10,558 bases of DNA. Source: JAFGED01 sp964551295 (lineage in GTDB: Bacteria > Chloroflexota > Anaerolineae > B4-G1). This document shows, piece by piece, positions 1-7,280 of the stretch. Position numbers and translations under genes: made by a program. The stretch's first letter is position 1, and each line of letters starts with the position of its first letter. The notes beneath the pieces were generated by a model, which had not been told where the DNA came from, did not search any database, and saw only the letters and a program-made list of their open reading frames with translations. The stretch is taken from positions 1-10,558 of the forward strand of contig CAZKDJ010000147.1 in the NCBI GenBank assembly GCA_964551295.1, given 5' to 3'.

Positions 1-661
<661 letters not shown>

Positions 662-712
662 ACTTCTCCTCTCTCAGTATTCGCATACGCTAAAGGGGTT
701 TACCCCCCCGTG

Positions 713-742
713 ATTGTACCATCGCTAGCGGTCCCGGCGCAA
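713..742 (-). promoter_or_regulatory. Putative sigma70-type promoter for the lipoprotein-like gene
   Basis: Read on the minus strand: -35 TTGCGC (742-737), an 18-base spacer, and -10 TACAAT (718-713), placing transcription start near 706, about 45 bases before the ATG at 661. The -35 lies in the left arm of an inverted repeat whose right arm holds the -35 of the opposite promoter. The boxes are seen; activity is inferred. Confidence 0.5.
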
Positions 743-781
743 GCGGTGGTTTTCGCAGCCACTCCCGCGCCGACTTGCGCC
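736..781. repeat. 8-bp perfect inverted repeat holding two divergent -35 boxes
   Basis: GGCGCAAG (736-743) is the exact reverse complement of CTTGCGCC (774-781), with 30 bases between. Each arm contains the TTGCGC -35 box of one of two outward-facing promoters. The dyad could be an operator for a regulator acting on both genes, or simply the consequence of two similar -35 boxes facing away from each other. A smaller GTGG/CCAC pair lies within the loop (746-762). Confidence 0.5.
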
Positions 782-803
782 GAAAAGCGAGGTAGGATAC
801 AAT
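775..803 (+). promoter_or_regulatory. Putative sigma70-type promoter for the 829-1515 gene
   Basis: -35 TTGCGC (775-780), 17-base spacer, -10 TACAAT (798-803). Predicted start of transcription is near 810, giving a leader of only about 19 bases before the ATG at 829. The same -10 hexamer and a near-identical -35 recur in the opposite promoter and in front of the glycosyltransferase gene. Seen by eye only; no activity data. Confidence 0.55.
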
Positions 804-828
804 TCAAATAGGGGCTAATCTACGAACC

Positions 829-1515
829 ATGAGCGAAACGACGTTTCACCCATCCGATCGCATACTCGTCGCCATCATGAACAACCGGCGCGACTTTGAC
901 ATCGCGCGGGACGAGGGCTGGTACCGCATCCCAACCAAGTATGCGCCCCAGAGCGCCTCCGAGGCGACGGTGTTGGCCTTTTACTTCACCCGCGTTTTTG
1001 GCGATGAAAAATGGGGCATCAGTTGGTACGCCCCAGTCCGGGGCCACGAACTGGTGCGTCGCCGCGATCTATTTCCCGATGAGGTAGACCATCCCCGTGC
1101 CGACGAAACGTACTACAAGGTCCAGATCGGCCCCCTGGCAAAGCTGGAGCACCCCATACCCAGCCTGCGTTGGCGGCGCATCACCTTCGTCGAAACGACA
1201 TGGGATCGGTTCACTGCCGCCGAGGAAATTAACGATCTGTACGTCTCTGGCGCCGACGGTCTGTTCGTCACCCTGAAGGAGGCGGGCTTTTATCCCGAGC
1301 GCGAGTACAGCGTGCGTGAGGGCGGCGTGCGATACCAGGTCGACGTGGCCATCCCCTGCCTCAACGGCACCGTGGTCATCGCCGCCGGCGACCGACCTGC
1401 CCCACCCTACGCCCTGCAAGATCCTGACGTGGACGCTGTGCGCCGAGCTACGCAGCGCTTGGGGGGCCAGAGACCCATCCGTGACGACGTGCAGCAAGGG
1501 CCTGTGAAAGAATAA
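829..1515 (+). CDS. Conserved-looking hypothetical protein, possible remnant nuclease fold
   Basis: 228 residues, no signal peptide or membrane segment, so probably cytoplasmic. I cannot name a characterised family. The N-terminal two-thirds is rich in Trp, Tyr and Arg (for example the VAIMNNRRDFDIAR and EGWYRIP stretches, then KWGISWYAPVRGHELV and SLRWRRITFVETTW), which gives the impression of a compact nucleic-acid-associated domain. The last third, from about residue 145, reads LKEAGF-x-PEREYSV...YQVDVAIPCLNGTVVIAAGD, which resembles the core of the DUF559/Vsr-like PD-(D/E)XK superfamily. If so, the D of VDVAIP would fit the first acid, but the second (D/E)-x-K element appears replaced by A-A-G-D, so an active nuclease is doubtful. 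This fold suggestion is inference. The ATG is preceded only weakly by GGGG at 811-814. The gene stands alone, with its own putative promoters on both sides, and its G+C matches the host genes. Confidence 0.75.
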   Translation: MSETTFHPSDRILVAIMNNRRDFDIARDEGWYRIPTKYAPQSASEATVLAFYFTRVFGDEKWGISWYAPVRGHELVRRRDLFPDEVDHPRADETYYKVQIGPLAKLEHPIPSLRWRRITFVETTWDRFTAAEEINDLYVSGADGLFVTLKEAGFYPEREYSVREGGVRYQVDVAIPCLNGTVVIAAGDRPAPPYALQDPDVDAVRRATQRLGGQRPIRDDVQQGPVKE

Positions 1516-1573
1516 CTTTCCGCAGCAGAACGACGAGAAGCCATCCTCTTGACAAATCCCAACCTCGCCCCCC

Positions 1574-1602
1574 TTGTGCCCCCTGTAACGATGTGCTACA
1601 AT
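1574..1602 (+). promoter_or_regulatory. Putative extended -10 promoter for the glycosyltransferase gene
   Basis: -35 TTGTGC (1574-1579), 17-base spacer, -10 TACAAT (1597-1602) preceded directly by TGC (1594-1596), an extended -10 element. Transcription would begin near 1609, leaving a leader of about 110 bases in which I see no recognised riboswitch or strong hairpin. This position means that an ATG at 1593, in frame with the downstream gene, lies inside the promoter and is unlikely to be the true start. Confidence 0.6.
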
Positions 1603-1718
1603 GCAGCCCTACCCAGTTTTATCAAACCAGAGGAGCCAGACACCCTCAGATACCGAGCGGCGCTGCTCGTTCGCGGGTGCGTTCACTCCTCAGCCATTGC
1701 CTGAAAGGTAACGACGCT

Positions 1719-3677
1719 ATGTCCCGACACAAATGGGTTCTGCCGATCAGCCTGGAGATTATCCTCATCCTGATTCTGATCCCGCCGATCCTCATCGCAC
1801 CAACTCGGACGCCTTACTACACCGCGTTAAACCAGCCGATCGCCGGCCCGCAATCGGAGATCGGCGTATCCCAACGCCTCACCTGGTGGAACCTGCTGCT
1901 GGCCGGACTGGCTATAGGGATATCCACGGGCATTGGGATGGCCAGCGCGCTTCTCGGGAAAAAACCTAACTTGGGGGCATCACTACGCTTCAAACTGGTG
2001 CTGATCCTGGGCGTGCTCTCGCTCGCCGTCTACGTGCTGACTTTTCTGCTGCCCTATCCGCTGCATCGCTACTACAACTTTAAGGGCATCAGCTTTGGCG
2101 TAGTCGCCGACCGAGATCCCGCAGTAGCGCTCAGTTTGGCCGCGGCGACAGTTGCTCTGTTCCTGCTCTATTATATCGCCTACCGCCTGTGTCGAGGCCG
2201 GAACGATCGCCGCCTATGGATGGCCGTCGTGGTTGGCGCTGTGCTCCTGGCCCTGGTCACCGCCTTGGTATGCCTGATCACATCTCTCGACATCTATGAC
2301 TATATCGCGCGCGGCCGCATCACGGGCGTGCACCGGGATAACCCCTACGTCCAGACGCCGAATCAATATCCCGGCGATCCGTTTATGGAATACGCTTCCT
2401 GGAAGGACAAGACCGCTGCCTACGGCCCTGTCTGGGAAGTGTTGAGCGGCTTTATCAGTCGCCTGGCCGGGGACCAGTTGTGGCCGAATGTCATCATCCA
2501 CAAGGCACTGGCTTTGGTCAGCTACTTTGCCTGCGTGGTGATCATCGCCGCTATCCTGCAACACATCGCGCCGAAGCGAGCGCTCGCCGGCACACTCCTT
2601 TTCGCCTGGAACCCCCTGATTCTGCTAGAGGGCGTGGCCAACGGGCACAACGACTTGCTGATGATGGCCCTGATCCTCGGCGCTCTGTGGGCGCTCAGCA
2701 AGACCGAGGGCGCCACAGACAAATCCCCTTCCAGGGACCGCATTCGGCGCCTATCGTATGGCGCACTCGGCGTCGTCCTGCTGTGGTTGGCCGTCCTGAT
2801 CAAGTTCGTCCCCGCTCTGCTGCTTCCGCTGTTCCTGCTCTACCTGCTGGCCAAGGAAAGAACCTGGGGCGATCGCGTCACGATGGGGCTCTTTATGTTG
2901 GCTCTGATAGGCCTGCTCACCTTCCAATACTATCGCATTTTCTGGCAGTGGCCGGAGGTTTCCTACACCTTCACCCGGCGCGGGGAAATGTTCCGCACGT
3001 CGGTCCCCAGCGTGATCCTGATACAATTGAAGCACTATATGGAGGCCCCATCCCTCCTCAACGACATCGCCAAGTTCTTTGCATCCTTTCAGGACCCTGC
3101 CACCCCACGGCCCATCGGCCCTCTGGAAGTCGCGCACGCCATCGCCGGCTGGCCGTTCCTGGCCGCCTTTGGCCTGGCCTACCTGGTCGTCCTGATGCGC
3201 ACCGCATACGGCCTGCTCAGAACCTCACGGCAAGGGCAGCCCTCGATCCCACAGAATTTCCTGGGAAAAGTGTGTCGCCGCATCGTCGGGCAACGGGAGG
3301 CGGGGGACAAAAGCGGCTGGCAAATCGTGGCAGACGCCAGCCTGACCACCTTTATGCTCTACCTCCTCCTGGCCAATTTCTGGTTCTGGCCTTGGTACCT
3401 GATCTGGCCTATCGCCCTGCTCTCACTATCCAGCGACAAACGGCTGCTGATTCCTCTAGCCCTGGCCGGCTGCGCCGGAGAACTATCCCACGTGGGATGG
3501 AACTTTGTCTGGTACTGGTGGGGCGTCAGTTGGGATACACTCTACCAACTGGAAGAGATCGTGGTGATCTGCATGTACGTGCCCGCCCTGCTGTGGTACG
3601 CCGTCGCCAGCCCCAGGGCAGCTCTGCCAGACCCCCGAGTTGCCCAAAAAACCATCGGCTCCTCCGAGACACGTTAG
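1719..3677 (+). CDS. Polytopic GT-C type glycosyltransferase (GT87/mannosyltransferase-like)
   Basis: 652-residue integral membrane protein with roughly a dozen hydrophobic segments. It probably transfers a sugar, perhaps mannose, from a polyprenyl-phosphate donor to a cell-envelope acceptor at the outer membrane face. Features seen: an N-terminal membrane helix (about residues 7-25), then an acidic first-loop motif D-I-Y-D-Y-I-A-R-G-R at 191-200, N-P-Y shortly after, YGPVW at 235-239, and WNP...ANGHND at 297-312. This combination is typical of DUF2029/GT87-like and related polyprenol-phosphate mannosyltransferases; the exact sugar and acceptor cannot be read from the sequence. Aromatic-rich helices (FWFWPWYLIWP) occur near the C-terminus, and the tail is short and polar. 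I start at the ATG of 1719 (MSRHKW...), with AAAGG at 1704-1708, because the longer in-frame ATG at 1593 overlaps the promoter and would add 42 non-membrane residues. It is monocistronic as far as can be seen. Confidence 0.85.
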   Translation: MSRHKWVLPISLEIILILILIPPILIAPTRTPYYTALNQPIAGPQSEIGVSQRLTWWNLLLAGLAIGISTGIGMASALLGKKPNLGASLRFKLVLILGVLSLAVYVLTFLLPYPLHRYYNFKGISFGVVADRDPAVALSLAAATVALFLLYYIAYRLCRGRNDRRLWMAVVVGAVLLALVTALVCLITSLDIYDYIARGRITGVHRDNPYVQTPNQYPGDPFMEYASWKDKTAAYGPVWEVLSGFISRLAGDQLWPNVIIHKALALVSYFACVVIIAAILQHIAPKRALAGTLLFAWNPLILLEGVANGHNDLLMMALILGALWALSKTEGATDKSPSRDRIRRLSYGALGVVLLWLAVLIKFVPALLLPLFLLYLLAKERTWGDRVTMGLFMLALIGLLTFQYYRIFWQWPEVSYTFTRRGEMFRTSVPSVILIQLKHYMEAPSLLNDIAKFFASFQDPATPRPIGPLEVAHAIAGWPFLAAFGLAYLVVLMRTAYGLLRTSRQGQPSIPQNFLGKVCRRIVGQREAGDKSGWQIVADASLTTFMLYLLLANFWFWPWYLIWPIALLSLSSDKRLLIPLALAGCAGELSHVGWNFVWYWWGVSWDTLYQLEEIVVICMYVPALLWYAVASPRAALPDPRVAQKTIGSSETR

Positions 3678-3701
3678 ACAACCGACAAGCATCAACTCCA
3701 C

Positions 3702-3729
3702 TTGCCTCCCCCACAAGATGGGGTAAAAT
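3702..3729 (+). promoter_or_regulatory. Possible promoter of the N-ATPase operon
   Basis: -35-like TTGCCT (3702-3707), 16-base spacer, -10-like TAAAAT (3724-3729) set between GGGG and CCCC. Transcription would start near 3736, just before the long inverted repeat, so the hairpin would form in the operon leader. It is a weaker match than the promoters near 713-803 and 1574, but it is the best candidate between the glycosyltransferase stop and atpD. Confidence 0.4.
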
Positions 3730-3744
3730 CCCCCCAGTGAGTCA

Positions 3745-3816
3745 GCGAATGGGCGAATCTACGAATGGCCTGGTTGCAACTCGCCTACTCATCCATTCAC
3801 ATATTCGTCCATTCGT
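3745..3816. repeat. 24-bp imperfect inverted repeat in the atpD leader
   Basis: The left arm 3745-3768 and right arm 3793-3816 are complementary at 19 of 24 positions, and two of the five mismatches would be G-U pairs in RNA. The loop is 24 bases. Both arms are built from repeated CGAATGG/CGAAT units (ATTCG/CCATTCG on the other arm), which continue a little further right (TTATTCG at 3819). It sits between the possible promoter and the ribosome site of atpD, so it may be an RNA leader hairpin. It could equally be a copy of a dispersed REP-like intergenic element. Confidence 0.7.
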
Positions 3817-3834
3817 TTTATTCGTACATTTGAT

Positions 3835-3839
3835 AGGAG
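3835..3839 (+). promoter_or_regulatory. Ribosome binding site that fixes the TTG start of atpD
   Basis: AGGAG lies 7 bases upstream of the TTG at 3847. No ATG or GTG in frame nearby gives the expected N-terminus of an F1 beta subunit, so this site supports the rarer TTG start. Confidence 0.75.
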
Positions 3840-3846
3840 CAAAGAT

Positions 3847-5259
3847 TTGGCAACAACCGGCACAGTAGCCCGCGTAGCTGGCGTGGTCGTGGACGCCGAG
3901 TTCCCCTCCGGCGACCTGCCCAGCATCCACGACGCGCTGATCGTCCAGCGCGACGACGGCCCCGAACTGGTGGTCGAGGTGGAGGAGCACATCGATCCGC
4001 GCACCGTGCGCACCATCGCTATGGGCAGCACGGCAGGCCTGAGCCGGGGGCTGCGCGTGACCGGTACCGGCCAGCCGATCCGCGTACCGGTGGGCCGGGC
4101 GACGCTGGGCCGCCTGTTCAACGTGCTGGGTGAGCCTATCGACGGCCAATCCCTGCCTGACTGGGTAGCGCGCCACCCGATCCACGTCACGTCGCCACCG
4201 ATGAGTGAGCAGCGCGTGGTCGCCGAACCATTCGTCACCGGCATCAAGGCCATCGACCTGCTGACCCCCTACCCGCGCGGCGGCAAGATCGGCCTCTTTG
4301 GCGGGGCTGGCGTGGGCAAGACCATGCTGATGATCGAGCTGATGCGCCACACCATCCAGGAGCACGAGGGCATCGTGCTGTTTGCCGGCGTGGGCGAGCG
4401 CAGCCGCGAGGGGAACGAGCTATGGCTGCAAATGCAGCATAGCGGCGTGCTGGAGAACACCGTGCTCGTCTTTGGGCAGATGAACGAGCCGCCGGGCGCC
4501 CGGCTGCGCACGCCGCTAACCGCGCTGACAATGGCCGAGTATTATCGCGACTACGAGCAGCGGCCCGTGCTGCTCTTTATCGACAATATCTTTCGCTACA
4601 TCCAGGCCGGGGCGGAGGTCTCGGCGCTGCTGGGACGATTGCCCAGCGCTATGGGCTATCAGCCCACGTTGGATAGCGAGATGGGCGAACTGCAGGAGCG
4701 CATCGCCACCACCAGCCGGGGCAGCATTACCTCGGTGCAGGCGGTCTACGTGCCCGCCGACGACCTGACCGACCCGGCGGTCGTGGCCACCTTCGCCCAC
4801 CTGGACGCATCCACGATCCTCTCGCGCCGCCAGGCCGGCCTGGGCCTCTACCCGGCCATCGACACGCTGGCCTCCAGCAGCGCGCTGCTCACGCCCGAAG
4901 GCGTGGGCCAGGAGCACTACACCATCGCCACACAGGTGCGCGCGCTGCTGGCCCGCTATCGGGAACTGCAGGACGTGGTCGCCATCTTAGGCATGGAGGA
5001 GCTGAGCGAGGAAGATCGGCAGGCGGTCGAGCGGGCGCGGCGTTTGCAGCGCTTTCTCACCCAACCCTTCTTCGCTTCCGAGCCGTTCACCGGGATTCCG
5101 GGCCGCTACGTGGCGCTGGAGGAGACGCTGCGAGGATTCCACGAGATCCTGGAGGGCCGCCACGACGATCTGCCCGAGCAGGCGTTCTACATGGTGGGCA
5201 ATATCAACGAGGCGATGGCGCGGGCGAAGGAATTGGAAGAAGAGGAAACGAATCAATGA
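3847..5259 (+). CDS. atpD: N-type ATPase F1 subunit beta
   Basis: 470 residues, the usual length of F1 beta. Catalytic subunit of a rotary ATPase: hydrolyses or makes ATP in the cytoplasmic alpha3beta3 head. Order seen: N-terminal beta-barrel (about 1-75); Walker A GGAGVGKT at 152-159; GERSREGNE at 183-191 with the catalytic Glu at 184; LLFIDNIFRY (Walker B); the long GRLPSAMGYQPTL stretch; and the C-terminal helical domain with EELSEED at 384-390, equivalent to the DELSEED lever that touches the rotor. All catalytic residues I can check are present. Placement as first gene of the operon, directly before atpC and later followed by atpR, is diagnostic of N-ATPase operons rather than the housekeeping atpIBEFHAGDC order. 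Start is TTG with AGGAG 7 bases upstream. The stop overlaps the atpC start by 4 bases (ATGA), so translation is coupled. Confidence 0.97.
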   Translation: MATTGTVARVAGVVVDAEFPSGDLPSIHDALIVQRDDGPELVVEVEEHIDPRTVRTIAMGSTAGLSRGLRVTGTGQPIRVPVGRATLGRLFNVLGEPIDGQSLPDWVARHPIHVTSPPMSEQRVVAEPFVTGIKAIDLLTPYPRGGKIGLFGGAGVGKTMLMIELMRHTIQEHEGIVLFAGVGERSREGNELWLQMQHSGVLENTVLVFGQMNEPPGARLRTPLTALTMAEYYRDYEQRPVLLFIDNIFRYIQAGAEVSALLGRLPSAMGYQPTLDSEMGELQERIATTSRGSITSVQAVYVPADDLTDPAVVATFAHLDASTILSRRQAGLGLYPAIDTLASSSALLTPEGVGQEHYTIATQVRALLARYRELQDVVAILGMEELSEEDRQAVERARRLQRFLTQPFFASEPFTGIPGRYVALEETLRGFHEILEGRHDDLPEQAFYMVGNINEAMARAKELEEEETNQ

Positions 5260-5654
5260 GAAAGCCGTTCCGCCTGACGGTACTGACGCCGGAGCGGGCG
5301 CTGCTCGATGCCCGGGGCGTGACCCAAGTGCAGGCCCAACTGGTCGACGGCAGCCCCATCGGTATCTACCCCGGTCACGCGCCGTTGCTGGCCGAGACGG
5401 TAGCCGCGCCGCTACGCTACACCGATGCATCAGGCGAGCACGCAATTGACCTGGGCGCGGGCATTTTGCAGGTGAGCGACGCGGGCGTAACGGTATTTGC
5501 GCGTCCGCAAACCTTAAGGGTTTCAGAAACCATCGAGGTCTCTGAAGACGATAGACACTTTGACCGGTTGGCACACGAGTTGCTAGCCAAGCTAAACGCA
5601 CAACCCGACGACGTGTTGGATATTGAACCACAGGCAGAGGGAAATCGAACGTGA
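5256..5654 (+). CDS. atpC: N-type ATPase F1 subunit epsilon
   Basis: 132 residues, normal for epsilon. It is part of the central stalk linking gamma and the c-ring, and in many enzymes restrains ATP hydrolysis. The N-terminal beta-sandwich is clear: FRLTVLTPERALLDA, then G-I-Y-P-G-H-A-P-L-L (the family's highly conserved GxxPGHxPL motif, near residues 32-41), and GAGILQVSDAGVTVFA. The C-terminal part (about 90-132) is acidic and helical (VSEDDRHFDRLAHELLAKL). Starts with ATG overlapping the atpD stop by 4 bases. Its own stop overlaps the GTG of the following metallopeptidase-like gene in the same way. The last ~100 bases look slightly less GC-rich than the rest. Confidence 0.95.
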   Translation: MRKPFRLTVLTPERALLDARGVTQVQAQLVDGSPIGIYPGHAPLLAETVAAPLRYTDASGEHAIDLGAGILQVSDAGVTVFARPQTLRVSETIEVSEDDRHFDRLAHELLAKLNAQPDDVLDIEPQAEGNRT

Positions 5655-6475
5655 GAACTAAGCCTATAGACGGCCTGACCCTGTACTTTGACTCGCGCGA
5701 GCGGGAGGCCGCCGAGCTCATCGGGCAGGCCTGCGAGCGCAGTATCGAGGTCATCCACACGTGCTGGGATCTCGACACACCGGAGGACTGCCGCGTCTAT
5801 GTCATGACCTCGTGGGTGCGGTTTCTCTTTCACGCGCCACCCTGGCCCTGGCGGGTTCTCGTGGCCGTGACGCTGCCCCTGTGGTACCTTCGCGCGCGCA
5901 AGCTGTGGGCGCTGGCCGGCGGCTGGCACCAGCAGTTCGGCGAGCGGCGCGCCGTCGGCGTCAAGCCGCCCCGTCTGCTTGAGACCGCCGATACAAGCAT
6001 CGGAGAGCGCATCTTTTGCAAAGAGGACGACCTCGACGAGCGCGTGCGGCGCAACGCGTGCCACGAGCTGACGCACGCCTTCACCTCGCACCTGAGGCTG
6101 CCCATGTGGCTAAACGAAGGCCTGGCGATGGTGACGGTCGACAAGTTTGCCGGAAAGCCGACGGTAAAACCCGAGTCGATCCAGGCACTGGCCCAACCGC
6201 CGCAAGATACCAGCCCGGGCCGGTACCGCCAACTGCGCAGGAAGGCGATGGACGACCTGGTGTTCTACCACTGCGTGCGCGGCTACTGGCTCACGCGCTA
6301 CCTCGAGGACACCCGGCCGGACCTGCTACAAGACCTGCTACGACAAAAGCACAGTCACGGCGTGCTGGAAAGAAAAATGGCTGCCGCTTATGGGATGGAG
6401 TTGAGCAAATTTTGGAAGAGCATCGACGATATCGTCGTGTCCCATTTCAAGGAAATTGACAGGAGCGAAAAATGA
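5651..6475 (+). CDS. Gluzincin-like metallopeptidase (HExxH...NEG) within the ATPase operon
   Basis: 274 residues. It carries HELTH at 138-142 followed 13 residues later by Glu156 in PMWLNEGLA. This HExxH plus (W-L-x-E-G) pattern is characteristic of gluzincins of the peptidase-MA-like clan, so a zinc-dependent peptidase activity is likely, with His138, His142 and Glu156 as ligands and Glu139 as catalytic base. Substrate unknown. A hydrophobic stretch at about 54-81 (with WRVLVAVTLPLWYL) could anchor the protein in or on the membrane; there is no N-terminal signal peptide. The GTG start overlaps the atpC stop by 4 bases and has AGAGGG about 9 bases upstream; the stop overlaps the next start (ATGA). 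G+C is like the ATPase genes (38 of 60 in 6061-6120), unlike the two genes after it. It is not a known N-ATPase gene and stands where atpQ would begin. Alternatives: an assembly or quality-control protease for the complex, or an unrelated passenger. Confidence 0.85.
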   Translation: MRTKPIDGLTLYFDSREREAAELIGQACERSIEVIHTCWDLDTPEDCRVYVMTSWVRFLFHAPPWPWRVLVAVTLPLWYLRARKLWALAGGWHQQFGERRAVGVKPPRLLETADTSIGERIFCKEDDLDERVRRNACHELTHAFTSHLRLPMWLNEGLAMVTVDKFAGKPTVKPESIQALAQPPQDTSPGRYRQLRRKAMDDLVFYHCVRGYWLTRYLEDTRPDLLQDLLRQKHSHGVLERKMAAAYGMELSKFWKSIDDIVVSHFKEIDRSEK

Positions 6476-7266
6476 CCACTGATGGTGCACCAGAAGAAAG
6501 TCTTGAAATCGAGCAAAAACTCTACGATCAGGTCATCTGCGAAGCGTTCCGCCGTGTTTACAAGCCGGACAAGAAAACGCTGTACTTTGCCAAGGACGAA
6601 CTTGTCCAAATCTGCCAGGACTTGGGAATCATCATCAACAACATTCCCGATATACCCTACCATTACCGGACTGGGCGCTCCGATCTGCCCGACGAGATTC
6701 TGAGCACAGGCAACTGGGTTATTGAAGGCGTCGGGAAAGGCAAATACACCTTTGTCAGACTCAAACGCGCTCCCTACATCCACGTGCCAGACGATTTGTA
6801 CATCACTGAGATTCCCGAAGCAACTCCCGACATTGTTCTGAAGTACGGCGGTGAGGACGAACAGGCAACCCTCACCAAAATCCGATACAACCGCTTGATA
6901 GACGTCTTCCTATCTCTTGCAGCGTACCATTTGCAAGGGCACGTGCGTTCCTCGGTACAAGACATCGGCCAGGTAGAGATCGATGACCTATACGTCGGCG
7001 TCGACACCGAAGGCAGATGGTATGTAATTCCCATCGAAGCCAAGAGCGTAGGGCCAAAAGAACGCCTGGGAATTGTTCAAATCAGACAGATGATCTTGTT
7101 CGCCAAGCAATCCTATGGCGAACTTGCTCTACGGCCAGTTGGCGTCAAACCACTGGCAGACGGTTCTTGTGTGTTTCTGGAATTCGACGATGAAGAAGAA
7201 CTAGAAGCAATAGCTGTCAAACGATATACCCGCTACAAGTTAGTGCGTGATGATACCCACTCATAA
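6472..7266 (+). CDS. Type II restriction endonuclease-like protein, PD-(D/E)XK fold
   Basis: 264 residues, cytoplasmic. The C-terminal half has the hallmark of the PD-(D/E)XK nucleases: Q-V-E-I-D-D (167-172), then a hairpin, then P-I-E-A-K (187-191). D171 or D172, E189 and K191 are the probable metal-binding and catalytic residues, with E169 possibly also involved. The N-terminal ~100 residues (LVQICQDLGIIINNIP...YTFVRL) look like a winged-helix or other DNA-reading domain; that is inference. I do not recognise a named enzyme or recognition site. A matching DNA methyltransferase follows after 14 bases, which strongly suggests a type II restriction-modification pair with endonuclease first. 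ATG overlaps the preceding stop by 4 bases; AGGAG (6461-6465) gives good spacing. G+C is lower than in the ATPase genes and many codons end in A/T, suggesting recent transfer. Alternative: a Mrr/HJR-like repair nuclease, less likely given the methylase. Confidence 0.82.
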   Translation: MTTDGAPEESLEIEQKLYDQVICEAFRRVYKPDKKTLYFAKDELVQICQDLGIIINNIPDIPYHYRTGRSDLPDEILSTGNWVIEGVGKGKYTFVRLKRAPYIHVPDDLYITEIPEATPDIVLKYGGEDEQATLTKIRYNRLIDVFLSLAAYHLQGHVRSSVQDIGQVEIDDLYVGVDTEGRWYVIPIEAKSVGPKERLGIVQIRQMILFAKQSYGELALRPVGVKPLADGSCVFLEFDDEEELEAIAVKRYTRYKLVRDDTHS

Positions 7267-7280
7267 GGAACTCACACCAA

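Noticed and set aside
1549..1554. Perfect -35 hexamer TTGACA
   Set aside because: No -10-like hexamer lies 15-19 bases downstream; the nearest TACAAT is 42 bases away and fits the TTGTGC at 1574 better.
1593..1718. 42-codon N-terminal extension of the glycosyltransferase
   Set aside because: The ATG overlaps the extended -10 promoter and the added residues are not membrane-like; the ATG at 1719 begins directly with an ordinary first membrane segment.
3720..3733. GGGG-TAAAAT-CCCC palindrome as terminator of the glycosyltransferase gene
   Set aside because: The stem is only 4 bp and no T-run follows; the TAAAAT is better explained as a -10 element.
2480..3868. Long plus-strand frame of 462 codons overlapping the glycosyltransferase
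   Set aside because: Its translation is Arg/Pro/Ala-rich and without motifs, typical of an alternative-frame shadow of a GC-rich gene, and it runs through the atpD leader.
4987..5778. Minus-strand frame of 263 codons opposite atpD/atpC
   Set aside because: It is antisense to two genes with clear family motifs and its translation is low-complexity Arg/Pro-rich.
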